Part shown: positions 47,209-56,365 of the stretch, one piece after another
How the letters are laid out: each line of letters begins with the position of its first letter
Numbering within the stretch: position 1 is the first letter of the stretch
The notes under the pieces: generated by a model
Databases searched by the model: none
Seen by the model: the letters and a program-made list of their open reading frames with translations, nothing else
What the model was told of the DNA's origin: nothing
Position numbers and translations under genes: made by a program
DNA from: Candidatus Brachybacter algidus
GTDB taxonomy: Bacteria; Bacteroidota; Bacteroidia; Chitinophagales; Saprospiraceae
Direction of reading: 5' to 3'
Length of the DNA: 64,000 nt
NCBI GenBank assembly: GCA_016711705.1
Contig: JADJSK010000014.1
Location: 248,001 to 312,000 of the forward strand

Positions 47209-47714
47209 AGAAATTAGAATTTTAAAATTAGAAGTTAGAAGTCAGAAATTAGAATGATTTCCGCACTGTTGAAAGTGTCCATTACAATTTCTCAATCTCC
47301 ACCCACTGTTTACAGTTCGCTTTTCATGTTTTATAAGTAATGAGTAATGGGTAATAAGTAATATCGTTAGAAAATATATTTTTGAAATGTCCTCCTACCT
47401 TTCTCACCTTCTCACATTCTCACAATTTCCAACGCTGGCGCGAGTTTTCAACTCGTGTCCTCCTCATCTCCTCACTTTCCTTCATACCAAACTACTTCGA
47501 CAGCTTTATTTGTCCATTATCCATTATCCATTGTCAATTTTCTCCTCAACGCTGGCGGAAGTTTTCAACTCGCGTCCTTCTCACATTCCAACTTTCAAAT
47601 TTCCAATAATTGCCTTTTGCCCAATCAGTGAGATTCAGTCTGCGCTCGCTGTTCGCTGTTCACTGTTCGCTTTCTCAACGCTGGCGCGAGTTTTCAACTC
47701 GTGTTCTTCTCCCC
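47209..47714. repeat. Repeat-filled intergenic region
   Basis: 47209-47254 is a heptamer array (AAATTAG units), the reverse complement of the CTAATTT array at 63512. 47345-47370 has GTAATGA-type units, 47512-47536 CCATTAT heptamers, and 47648-47675 CTGTTCG heptamers. Three copies of the CGAGTT/AACTCG hairpin (47435, 47552, 47681) are spaced 117-129 bp apart. Short open frames here (47382-47746) merely read through the repeats. Confidence 0.7.
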
Positions 47715-48293
47715 TCAAATCAAATGCCCCATCAGATCACGTTTGATATCTAGATAATCTTTATTTTGAGGTAAGGCTGGAATAATCAATGGTATGCGTT
47801 TGACGATATCAATACCAGCATTCGTAAGGTAATCAAGTTTAAGTGGATTGTTAGTAATGAGATTGACCTTAGTGATGTTAAGTAGTGATAGGACAGCTAC
47901 TGCCGAACTATATTCCCTTTCATCACCTTTAAACCCAAGGTGAAGATTGGCCTCGAGGGTATTCATCCCTTTATCTTGAAGTGCATATGCTTTTATTTTA
48001 TTAATCAACCCTATCCCTCTTCCTTCCTGACGAAGATATAATAAATGACCTCCTTTTTTCGATATCATTTCGAGAGCACGTTGTAATTGGGATCCACAAT
48101 CACACTTTTTTGAACCGAAAACCTCCCCCGTAAGACATTCTGAATGGAGCCGGACATATGGTATTTGCTCTTCAAACACTTCTTTGCTTAAGACAACAAG
48201 AGGAATTGGATCTTCATAGCTATCGGAGAAGGTAGATATAATAAAATCTCCGTAGGAAGTTGGTAGTAAAGCCTGTGATTGTAATTTTATCAA
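47715..48293 (-). CDS. ribA: GTP cyclohydrolase II
   Basis: 192 residues, stand-alone RibA that opens GTP to the pyrimidine precursor of riboflavin. Zinc ligands appear as CLTGEVFGSKKCDCGSQL; the catalytic/GTP-binding segment is YLRQEGRGIGLINKIKAYAL, and the family end motif NNPLKLDYLTNAGI is present. It is not fused to RibB. Single gene, with the start at 48293 facing away from the ABC exporter. Confidence 0.93.
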   Translation of the reverse strand: MIKLQSQALLPTSYGDFIISTFSDSYEDPIPLVVLSKEVFEEQIPYVRLHSECLTGEVFGSKKCDCGSQLQRALEMISKKGGHLLYLRQEGRGIGLINKIKAYALQDKGMNTLEANLHLGFKGDEREYSSAVAVLSLLNITKVNLITNNPLKLDYLTNAGIDIVKRIPLIIPALPQNKDYLDIKRDLMGHLI

Positions 48294-48370
48294 CGATATA
48301 AAATTATTATATTTCGAAATAAAAGATAATTCGTTGAAATGAACAATGGACTAAAATAAAAGTTGCCCCA

Positions 48371-48457
48371 TTACTTCCGTCGGACCGCGACTTTAGTTCT
48401 TTGGGTGATAATTCCTCCTACCAATAAGGCACCTGCTGCCACGAATATGATTAACAT
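48371..48457 (-). CDS. Possible 28-residue membrane peptide
   Basis: A short frame reading MLIIFVAAGALLVGGIITQR and ending TKVAVRRK: one hydrophobic helix with a basic C-terminal tail, the composition of small inner-membrane peptides. A TATTTTTG -7 element lies about 22 nt upstream on the same strand. It is too short for confidence and has no recognised family. The remaining part of 48294-48802 is AT-rich with nothing else visible. Confidence 0.35.
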   Translation of the reverse strand: MLIIFVAAGALLVGGIITQRTKVAVRRK

Positions 48458-48774
48458 GCTGTTTCTTGATTATGAAACAAAAATAATGTATTGTTTTATC
48501 ATTATTTTAAGAATATTGCAAAATTATATTATGTTCAATAATCGTAATATTTGATTAATTCTTTAATTTTTAATTATTGAAACTCAAATGAAAGTAATTT
48601 GATAGGAAATAAAAATTTATGATCTATATATTAGTAATTGAAAAAATTTAATTTTTTTTAAACCTTTGGTTTTTATATTCCGGAAAATGGATTAATGTTT
48701 TAATAACATAACATTCAAGCCATTCAATCGTTTAATGTCGTTATTTCATATGTATTTTTCTAGTCATTTCTGAC

Positions 48775-48782
48775 TACCTTTG
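48775..48782 (+). promoter_or_regulatory. -7 element of the ABC exporter gene (TACCTTTG)
   Basis: TACCTTTG fits the TAnnTTTG consensus, 20 bp upstream of the GTG start at 48803. No clear -33 TTTG. Confidence 0.45.
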
Positions 48783-48802
48783 ATTTTTTAATAATACTTT
48801 CC

Positions 48803-50602
48803 GTGAGCGAAAAAGAAGAAAAACCAAAAATAAAATTCGACAAATCTACCTGGTCTAATGTTCTTAAGATTATGAAGTACATGCGACCTTATCGCTGGTA
48901 CTTCATCTTTGGTATGTTGTGTCTTTCCCTGTCCAGTGTTATGTTCATGCTATTTCCCGCAGCAGCAGGCGAAATGGCCAATACTGCAGCAGGTAAAAGT
49001 AAGTACAACTATACCATCAATCAATACGGCCTATTCTTCATCGTCCTCCTCATAGCCCAAGGTATATTGTCATATGGTAGATCGATTGCGCTAGCCGTCG
49101 TAAGTGAAAGAGGCGTTTCGCAAGTAAGACAAGACCTATATGCAGCTATGATCACACAACCTGTTTCTTTTTTTGAAAGCAATAAAGTTGGCGAATTAAC
49201 CAGCAGAATTACAGGTGATGTCGAGCAATTGCAAAATGTGTTTTCGGTAACATTAGCTGAATTTATAAGGCAACTCATTACTTTGGTAGTTGGGATAGCG
49301 ATTCTCGCTTATGTGACACCAAAACTCAGCCTTATCATGTTAGCTACGTTTCCTGTCATCGTACTTTTAGCAATATTTTTTGGAAGATATATCAGAAAGT
49401 TAAGCAAAGAACGACAGGCTGAGGTGGCTATTAGCAATTCCATCGCCGAAGAATCCCTGCATTCATTCAACGTTGTCAAAGCATTTACGAATGAGCTTTT
49501 CGAAATGAAACGCTATAATAATGTCCTCGATAAAGTTGTAAAGATCTCACTTGATTTCGCAAGAGTAAAAGGGCTTTTCTTTATCTTCATTATTACCGTA
49601 TTGTTTGGAGGTATCTTCTTTATTTTATGGCAAGGTGCATTGCTTGTTCAATCTGGTCAAATGGCTATCGGGGATCTATTCTCCTTTATTATCTATACAG
49701 GGATCATAGGTGGCGCCATCGCCAGTCTAGGGACGTTTTATACCCAACTTGCGGGTGCATTAGGTGCAACAGACAGAATCCTTGAGATCATGGAAAGCAC
49801 CCCTGAACTGGATCACAAGACGAATTCAATTGAAAGTCCGGCGGCAGTATTACACGGAGATATTGAACTGAAAAATGTCAGATTCCATTATCCAAGCAGA
49901 CCAGAAAATGGAGTTTTGAATGGCATTAATATGCATATAGAAAAAGGCTCTAAGGTCGCATTGGTAGGAGCTAGTGGCGCCGGTAAATCAACGATTGTCT
50001 CCATGTTGATGAGATTTCACGATCCAATATCCGGAGAAATCACAATTGGTGGCGTGAACATCAAAGATTATGACTTACATGCCTTCCGGAAGAATTTCGC
50101 AACCGTGCCACAGGACGTTATCCTCTTTGGAGGAACCATTCGTGAGAACATAGCTTATGGAAAACCAGAGGCCTCTGACGCTGAGATCATGGAAGCGGCT
50201 GAAAAAGCAAATGCAATGCAATTTATTTCCTCTTTCCATGAAGGTTTAGACACAGTGGTCGGAGATCGTGGTATCAGATTGAGTGGTGGTCAAAAACAAA
50301 GAATTGCCATCGCCAGAGCTATCCTCAGAGATCCTAAATTTTTGATCCTTGATGAAGCAACTTCTTCATTAGATGCTGAGTCAGAACATTTGGTCCAGGA
50401 TGCCTTAAATACTTTGATGGAAGGTAGAACTTCACTTATAATCGCACACAGACTGGCGACTATCGTCAATGTAGATAAAATATATGTACTCAATGATGGA
50501 CAGGTCATAGAGGAGGGAACACATAATGAATTGATGTCGGTCGAGGATGGCTGGTATCGCTATCTTGCATCAATGCAGATGACTAAAAGCGCCTTGGTTT
50601 AA
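48803..50602 (+). CDS. ABC transporter, fused permease and ATPase (MsbA-like exporter)
   Basis: 599 residues, type IV exporter half-transporter. The N-terminal six-helix membrane domain (about 25-320, e.g. FIIYTGIIGGAIASLGTFY) is followed by an ATPase domain: Walker A GASGAGKST, Q-loop VPQDVILFGG, signature RLSGGQKQR, Walker B FLILDEATSSLD, H-loop IAHRL. Expected to work as a homodimer exporting a lipid or hydrophobic compound. The GTG start gives a charged N-terminus (SEKEEKPKIKFDK). Isolated gene; the substrate is unknown. Confidence 0.9.
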   Translation: MSEKEEKPKIKFDKSTWSNVLKIMKYMRPYRWYFIFGMLCLSLSSVMFMLFPAAAGEMANTAAGKSKYNYTINQYGLFFIVLLIAQGILSYGRSIALAVVSERGVSQVRQDLYAAMITQPVSFFESNKVGELTSRITGDVEQLQNVFSVTLAEFIRQLITLVVGIAILAYVTPKLSLIMLATFPVIVLLAIFFGRYIRKLSKERQAEVAISNSIAEESLHSFNVVKAFTNELFEMKRYNNVLDKVVKISLDFARVKGLFFIFIITVLFGGIFFILWQGALLVQSGQMAIGDLFSFIIYTGIIGGAIASLGTFYTQLAGALGATDRILEIMESTPELDHKTNSIESPAAVLHGDIELKNVRFHYPSRPENGVLNGINMHIEKGSKVALVGASGAGKSTIVSMLMRFHDPISGEITIGGVNIKDYDLHAFRKNFATVPQDVILFGGTIRENIAYGKPEASDAEIMEAAEKANAMQFISSFHEGLDTVVGDRGIRLSGGQKQRIAIARAILRDPKFLILDEATSSLDAESEHLVQDALNTLMEGRTSLIIAHRLATIVNVDKIYVLNDGQVIEEGTHNELMSVEDGWYRYLASMQMTKSALV

Positions 50603-50671
50603 CTAATTATAACTAAATTAAGATTCAGTAGTTAAGAAATGAAGGTAGATGTTGATGTTAGATGTTAGATG

Positions 50672-50701
50672 CTTGCCCGACTAGCGAAAGTGACGGCGGG
50701 G
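50672..50701. repeat. Diverged copy of the 30-bp repeat at 151-209
   Basis: Reverse complement begins CCCCGCCGTC and ends GTCGGGCAAG, the same ends as the pair at 151-209, with a different centre. Just upstream, 50647-50671 is a GATGTTA heptamer array. Confidence 0.5.
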
Positions 50702-50894
50702 CGTTTAGTCAATTGATTCATATTTTTTCATTTATAGTTTTAATAGAAAAAATATACATGTGATTGATGGATTCCGCAGTTGTGGAACTAAAATCTACCT
50801 TTTAACATCTAACATTCTTATTTTAATACAATTATGATTTAAAAAGAAACAAATATGACTACCTAAACTTGAGTAATTAACCGAAATATAAAAA

Positions 50895-51716
50895 ATGAAT
50901 ATACCATTAACCAGAGATCTTTGCTTTTTTGACTTGGAAACGACAGGCCTTAATGTGATCCGCGACAGAATCATCCAGATCGCCATCGTCAAGATCAGCA
51001 AAACTGATCATACCAGAACTGAATATTATAGAATGCTCAACCCAGGACCAGTATTCATTAGTGAAGAAGCTGCTGCTGTGCATGGTATCACAAATGATAT
51101 GGTCAAAAATAAACCGACATTTGATCAACTGGCAAAGGAGATCTTTGATTTTATAGGCGATGCGGATCTGGGTGGATACAACTCCAATAGATTTGACGTG
51201 CCACTATTGATGGAAGAATTTTCAAGAGTTGGCATCGATTTTAAAATCGAAAATAGACGCACTGTAGATGTTCAGCAGATCTTTTACAAAATGGAACCTC
51301 GCACTCTGAAGGCCGCCTACAGATATTATTGTCAAAAAGAAATGGTCGATGCACATGATGCGCTGGCGGACGTCAATGCCACTATTGAAGTATTTGAGAG
51401 TCAGCTGGACCATTATGAAGGCAAAGATTTGATAGATGAAAATGGAGATCTTACTAAGAATCCAATTATCAGAGATATTGAAGCACTCCACGCCTTTACG
51501 ACCAATCTTAAGACTTTGGATGCTACGCAAAGACTTAAATTGAATGGAGAGGGTATAATCGTATTTAATTTTGGGAAATATGTCGATCAACCTGTAGTTG
51601 AGATCTTTAAAAAAGAACGTGGATATTTTGCTTGGATGATGTCTAAAGACTTTTCACAACAGGTCAAAAATATCATTACAAAAATTCACAATGAAGAGAT
51701 CCTGGGTAAAAAATAG
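50895..51716 (+). CDS. DnaQ-family 3'-5' exonuclease
   Basis: 273 residues. The DEDDh exonuclease core is in the first 175 residues: DLETTGLN (D, E), AAVHGITNDMV, GYNSNRFDVPLL (D), and HDALADVNAT (His and last D). The C-terminal 100 residues include FNFGKYVDQPVVEIFKKE and YFAWMMSKDFSQQ, a small domain found on Bacteroidota exonuclease proteins of this kind. It resembles the epsilon subunit of DNA polymerase III but is more likely a stand-alone proofreading or repair exonuclease. Its stop is 7 bp before the first MbnP-like gene. Confidence 0.9.
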   Translation: MNIPLTRDLCFFDLETTGLNVIRDRIIQIAIVKISKTDHTRTEYYRMLNPGPVFISEEAAAVHGITNDMVKNKPTFDQLAKEIFDFIGDADLGGYNSNRFDVPLLMEEFSRVGIDFKIENRRTVDVQQIFYKMEPRTLKAAYRYYCQKEMVDAHDALADVNATIEVFESQLDHYEGKDLIDENGDLTKNPIIRDIEALHAFTTNLKTLDATQRLKLNGEGIIVFNFGKYVDQPVVEIFKKERGYFAWMMSKDFSQQVKNIITKIHNEEILGKK

Positions 51717-51723
51717 TGATCTG

Positions 51724-52544
51724 ATGAAGTTGATTTCAATTTTAACCAAAGGAACACTATTTCTATTTGTTGTAATACTCTTTTCGTGCGGCACAAAGAA
51801 TGAAGGTTGCACGGACGCTAATGCCTCCAATTTCGATGTCTCAGCTGATGCTAATTGTTGCTGTATTTACCCACAACTTGGTGTTCAATTTATTTATTAC
51901 AATGGTTTAAAAATAGTGGGGGCGAATGACACTTTTATAGATGCAGACAACAATCGCTTCGTTGTTGATAAAGTGAAATTTTATGTTTCAGGCATCAATT
52001 ATATCCTTGAAAGTGGGGAGGTATTAAGATCTGACAAGCGGGTATGGCTGTATCTCACTCCCGGCAATGGCAATGACAGCACCAGAAGTATTGATGATTA
52101 TGCCTTAATAGACAGAGCTCAGAATACTTTAAGGTCTCTGACACTGACCGGAAATACTAAAATACAGCGGTTGGAATTTCTGATGGGAGTGGTAGATTCT
52201 GCATTGACAAATCAGCCGGTATTTATGAAAAATCTGGATCATCCCTCGCGCCCAACAGAGATAGTATGTACAACGTCACTGGTTCAAAGTACATGACAAT
52301 GAAGATCATATATAGAGGAGCTAATGATGCCACCATCCACGATACATTGTATTTGGAAGGGCTGGATGCCAGAGTGCCAGTTGGACTAAACGTTTTCGTT
52401 GAAAATAAAGTTGGTTTTGATGCCTTGATACCAATTAAAGTCCGTTTAGATAAATTATTCGAAGGAGTAAGATTGAAAGAAGACAATCACGATGAACTGA
52501 TAACCCGTATTAAAGCCAATTCCAAAAACATTTTTGAAAAATAA
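51724..52544 (+). pseudogene. MbnP-like lipoprotein 1, frameshifted
   Basis: ATG 51724 gives a lipoprotein signal (LTKGTLFLFVVILFSCG, lipobox FSC). The mature part follows the MbnP pattern: LGVQFIYYNGLKIVGANDTF, DKVKFYVSGINYILESG, and in the second frame SKYMTMKIIYRGANDATIHD and a Leu-rich end. One base is missing near 52243-52252; joining gives APNRDSMYNVTGSKY and a total of about 273 residues. MbnP-like proteins are periplasmic partners of MbnH dihaem enzymes. This copy is diverged: it lacks the YWAGWNGYIF-type tryptophan segment seen in the next gene. Confidence 0.6.
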
Positions 52545-52642
52545 ACTGTTCAAATATTAATGATCAATTTATCATAAATAATACCATTTTTTTGCGTTGA
52601 GAAACGTTAGAGTATAGTTAGTTAAAAATTAAAACACATATA

Positions 52643-53407
52643 ATGAATCGTTTGCTTCTTTTTTTAATCGGATTTTCAGTTTTATTTGCTTCATGTGATA
52701 AAGAAAATCCTACGCCCACAGAAAGTACACTTAATGTAAGATTTTTGCTTAATTACGGTGGTCAACCATTAGTATTTAATCAAAACCAAGCATATGCTAA
52801 TGGTGATTTTATAAAGTTGAGCACCTTCCATTTTTTCCTTTCTGGCCTTAACATCAGGAATGGTGCAGACTCAGTGAAATTAGCAGACCTTAGTTATGTT
52901 GATTTTGGACAATCAAATACTACTTTAGGTGGGGCTACCGGAGGATTGCAACTATCCATACCTAAGGTTAAAACTGGAGATTATACTTCCTTGGAGTTTG
53001 GAATAGGACTTCCTGCTGCTGTGAATGCTACTAAACCTGCAGACTATCCTAGCAACCATCCTTTGGCAGATGCAGGCAATTATTGGGCAGGTTGGAATGG
53101 GTATATATTTAGTAAAATGGAAGGTAAAGTTGATTCCGTAGCGAATGGTGTATTTGCATCAGGTTTTACCTTTCATACGGGCCTGGATCCATACTACAGG
53201 GTAGTTAAATTAAAGCTTCCTTTTGAAGTGGATGGTTTAAAAGCTGCTAATACAGTAACGGTTTCTTTGGATCTGAAAAAACTATTCGTTCTTGGTGGTC
53301 AACCGATCGACTTATTTGAAATCAGTCAGGCACATGGGCCAGCCAATGAAGCCGTGATCTCAGGTCTTGTAAATAACTATCAGTCTGCATTCAGCATACA
53401 ATTGTAG
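52643..53407 (+). CDS. MbnP-family lipoprotein 2
   Basis: 254 residues, lipoprotein signal (LLFLIGFSVLFASCDK). It has the MbnP pattern: LNVRFLLNYGGQPLVFN, KLSTFHFFLSGLNI, NHPLADAGNYWAGWNGYIF, and VTVSLDLKKLF. In the characterised MbnP from a methanotroph, a tryptophan is oxidised to kynurenine by its partner MbnH and the protein binds copper. The Trp-rich YWAGWNGY segment is a candidate target here, but which residue is used is not known. The MbnH-like gene starts 4 bp after its stop. Confidence 0.88.
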   Translation: MNRLLLFLIGFSVLFASCDKENPTPTESTLNVRFLLNYGGQPLVFNQNQAYANGDFIKLSTFHFFLSGLNIRNGADSVKLADLSYVDFGQSNTTLGGATGGLQLSIPKVKTGDYTSLEFGIGLPAAVNATKPADYPSNHPLADAGNYWAGWNGYIFSKMEGKVDSVANGVFASGFTFHTGLDPYYRVVKLKLPFEVDGLKAANTVTVSLDLKKLFVLGGQPIDLFEISQAHGPANEAVISGLVNNYQSAFSIQL

Positions 53408-53411
53408 GATC

Positions 53412-54515
53412 GTGAAATATCATTTTTTCCTGCTTATATTTTTCATCTTTTTTTATGTCGGATGTACTGATGAAGGTCCGCAAGACCTGAAGGGAGATCT
53501 TGAGGATATTGCATATGCTCCTACTTCATACACCTACAAAAATCCTCCCGGTTACCCAAAGATGGAATTTCCGGCAAATAATGCGCCTACCGCAGAAGGC
53601 ATTGATTTGGGGCGCAGACTTTTTTATGATCCTATTTTGTCCCGAGATAGCTCAATGGGTTGTTTTTCTTGTCACAAACAGGAGTTTGCATTTACAGATG
53701 GAGGTGCGACCAGCATTGGTGTTGATGGTAAGTTCGGTACTCGAAGTTCGATGTCGATTGTCGATGTGGGATATAATTATAAAGGCTTATTTTGGGATGG
53801 CAGGGCCGCTAATCTCGAGGACCAGGCATTATTGCCTGTTGAAGATCCGGTAGAATTGCACAGTAGTTGGCCGGAGGTAGAAGTTAAATTGCGTAGGAGT
53901 AAATTCTACCCCGAATTATTCAGAAAGGCTTTTGGAATTAAAGACAAGAAGGAGATTACTAAAGCCCTTGCAGCTAAGGCAATTGCTCAATTCGAACGAA
54001 CGATAGTTACATCTGGAAAATCAAAATATGATCAATTTGTATATCAAGGAATAGGTTTTTTAACTAATGAGGAATCTGACGGGCTTGATATGTTTTTTGA
54101 CAAAGCTATCGGAGTATTGCCGGATGCACAATGTGGTCACTGTCATAATGATCCTATGTTTTCTACAAATGATTTTTTTGATAATGGAATAAGTGGCATC
54201 AGCGATCCTTATATGTTTATAGATAAAGGTAAAGGAGGATTTACAAAGAATGTGGTCGATATAGGGAAATTCAGGGCGCCATCTCTCAGAAACATTATGC
54301 TTACAGCACCTTACATGCATGATGGCAGCTTAAAAACAATTGAAGATGTCCTGGAGCATTATACTGTGGGTGGTAAGCCCTCCGGTAGAAGGGATCCACT
54401 TATTAGTCAAATTCATGTAAGTCAGGAACAGAAGGATCAGTTGCTTGCATTTCTGAAGACATTGTCTGATCCGGAAATTGTAAAAGATACCACTTTTTCT
54501 AACCCCTTCAAATAG
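53412..54515 (+). CDS. MbnH/MauG-like dihaem cytochrome c peroxidase family lipoprotein
   Basis: 367 residues from GTG 53412; signal with lipobox (FFYVGC). Two c-type haem sites: CFSCHK (about residue 84) and CGHCHN (about 240), the arrangement of the bacterial CcpA/MauG family. Close to the first is LGRRLFYDPILSRDSS, and near the end LRNIMLTAPYMHDG with the distal ligand region. Family members either reduce H2O2 or, like MauG and MbnH, oxidise a partner protein's tryptophan. The adjacent MbnP genes favour the second role. Spacing: 4 bp from mbnP2, 6 bp to the GlcD-like gene, so one operon. Confidence 0.88.
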   Translation: MKYHFFLLIFFIFFYVGCTDEGPQDLKGDLEDIAYAPTSYTYKNPPGYPKMEFPANNAPTAEGIDLGRRLFYDPILSRDSSMGCFSCHKQEFAFTDGGATSIGVDGKFGTRSSMSIVDVGYNYKGLFWDGRAANLEDQALLPVEDPVELHSSWPEVEVKLRRSKFYPELFRKAFGIKDKKEITKALAAKAIAQFERTIVTSGKSKYDQFVYQGIGFLTNEESDGLDMFFDKAIGVLPDAQCGHCHNDPMFSTNDFFDNGISGISDPYMFIDKGKGGFTKNVVDIGKFRAPSLRNIMLTAPYMHDGSLKTIEDVLEHYTVGGKPSGRRDPLISQIHVSQEQKDQLLAFLKTLSDPEIVKDTTFSNPFK

Positions 54516-54521
54516 TGATGA

Positions 54522-55928
54522 GTGGATGCTGCTATTTATAATGCTTGTAAATCAGAATTAATATCCATCGTAGGTGTCCAATATGTGTTGTCATCAGTAG
54601 ATGAATTGGCTATTTATCTAACTGAAGAAACAGGGACATATACAGGAAAAGCATCTCTTGTCGTATTCCCTCAGAATAAAGAACAAGTCTCGGCCATCAT
54701 GAGATATTGCAATCAGCATAGCATATCCGTCACACCTCGCGGTGCCGGAACGAGTCTGGCCGGCAATGCTATTTCGCTCAATGATGGCATCATAATGATC
54801 CTTTCATCTATGGATAAGATTCTTGAAATAGATATTGAGAATCATTTAATTACAGTTCAACCTGGGTGCATTGTTGATTCTTTGAAAAATTATGTTGATT
54901 CTCATGGACTTTATTATCCAGTTGACCCAGCCAGTAGCGGCACCAGTATGATCGGAGGTCACGTGATGACGAATGCAGCCGGTCCAAGATCTTATAAGTA
55001 TGGCAGTACGAAAAATTATGTCAGAGCATTGGAATTGGTATTGTCAGATGGGACGATCATTCAAACTGGCACACTTACCGAAAAAAACTCTACGGGTTAC
55101 AACCTCACTCAATTGATCGTCGGAAGTGAGGGCAGTTTGGGTATTGTTACTTCTATTACACTTGGCTTGGTCAAAAAACCACCTTACAACAACACGGTTC
55201 TCATGTCTTTCGAATCTCTGGAAGACGCATTGAATACCATCCTCTTACTGAGAAATTCATCAGTGGATATATCCGCTATTGAATTTATAGAGCGAGAGGC
55301 ACTCGATCTTGTTGCCAGATATGAAGGTCAAGCAGCTATTGTTATTGAAGAAAATTGTGCAGCGCATTTATTAATTGAATTGGAAAGCAGCAGTGCAGCG
55401 GCCATGGACCAGCAATTGTCTATGCTGGCGGAAATAATGGAGTCTGCAACTTACTTAAATATTATAGTAGCGGATGGCAGTGAGCAAAAGGAATTGCTGT
55501 GGCGCATGAGGAAACTTATAGGGCATGCTGTGCGGCATTACTCTGTTTATAGAGAAGTTGATACGGTTGTACCTGCCAATAAAATGGTTTCATTGATACA
55601 ACATGTCAAATCGATTGGTAAGAAATATGGTTTTAAATCCGTCTGTTATGGGCATGCAGGAAATGGCAATATCCATGTAAATATTTTAAAAGATAATATT
55701 GACGAAGCCCAATGGCATAATATATTGAAAAATGCGGTCGGTGAGATCTTTGATGAAGTGATCCGACTGGGAGGATCCTTGTCGGGTGAACATGGCATTG
55801 GCATTCTGAATAAGGAATTCATGTCGAAACAGTTTACGGAAGTAGAATTAGGTTTGATGCGGGGGATTAAGAAGGTTTTTGATCCAAAAGGAATATTGAA
55901 TCCAGGTAAGATATTTCCTGAATATTGA
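54522..55928 (+). CDS. FAD-linked oxidase, GlcD/D-lactate dehydrogenase-like
   Basis: 468 residues from GTG 54522. The FAD_binding_4 (PCMH) domain covers about 35-215 (VTPRGAGTSLAGNAI, VDPASSGTSMIGGHV, LIVGSEGSLGIVT); the FAD-oxidase C-terminal domain follows with GHAGNGNIHVNI and SGEHGIGILNKEF, ending in DPKGILNPGKIF. Such enzymes oxidise 2-hydroxyacids such as glycolate or D-lactate. No GlcF-type Fe-S subunit is encoded here. Six bp after the MbnH-like gene, so probably in the same operon, though a functional link is unclear. Confidence 0.88.
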   Translation: MDAAIYNACKSELISIVGVQYVLSSVDELAIYLTEETGTYTGKASLVVFPQNKEQVSAIMRYCNQHSISVTPRGAGTSLAGNAISLNDGIIMILSSMDKILEIDIENHLITVQPGCIVDSLKNYVDSHGLYYPVDPASSGTSMIGGHVMTNAAGPRSYKYGSTKNYVRALELVLSDGTIIQTGTLTEKNSTGYNLTQLIVGSEGSLGIVTSITLGLVKKPPYNNTVLMSFESLEDALNTILLLRNSSVDISAIEFIEREALDLVARYEGQAAIVIEENCAAHLLIELESSSAAAMDQQLSMLAEIMESATYLNIIVADGSEQKELLWRMRKLIGHAVRHYSVYREVDTVVPANKMVSLIQHVKSIGKKYGFKSVCYGHAGNGNIHVNILKDNIDEAQWHNILKNAVGEIFDEVIRLGGSLSGEHGIGILNKEFMSKQFTEVELGLMRGIKKVFDPKGILNPGKIFPEY

Positions 55929-56001
55929 TGACATTAATATGAGATTTTGGTTGGTTAATGCTAGAGTGTGATTCCGGTAGTTTGCGGATGTTTAATGCTG
56001 G

Positions 56002-56322
56002 TTGGCGCGAGTTTTCAACTCGTGACCTTTCGAAGCCAAAATCCTTTTCCTCTGGCTAAAGCCAAACATTTCTTTTCTACCAAATAAGCAAATCAAATAG
56101 AAATTTAATTTTTTAAATTGCTCCCATTTCTATATAAATTATGGGGACTAAAATCATTCAAACTAACATATACTGTCCGTTGGCTAAAGCCAACGGCAAA
56201 TTAATAATAAGCTGGCGCCAGTATTTAACTCTTGACCTTATCAGGGTTACAGTTCCATTATTTGCTATCTGTTATCTATCATCTAGTGTCTAGCATCTGA
56301 CATCTAGCATCTGACATTCTTA
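56002..56322. repeat. Hairpin and heptamer repeats in the 55929-56365 gap
   Basis: Two CGAGTT/AACTCG-type hairpins (56002-56024, 56212-56234); two GGCTAAAGCC palindromes (56053-56064 and the perfect 20-bp CCGTTGGCTAAAGCCAACGG at 56177-56196); and a heptamer array of ATCTAGC/ATCTGAC units (about 56273-56317). No gene is seen in this gap. Confidence 0.75.
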
Positions 56323-56365
56323 TTTTCTTTTTATACATTTACACGATTTTTTTAAAAAGTATACT

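Noticed and set aside
47382..47746. Overlapping short frames in the repeat region before ribA
   Set aside because: They read through heptamer and hairpin repeats and have no protein-like composition.
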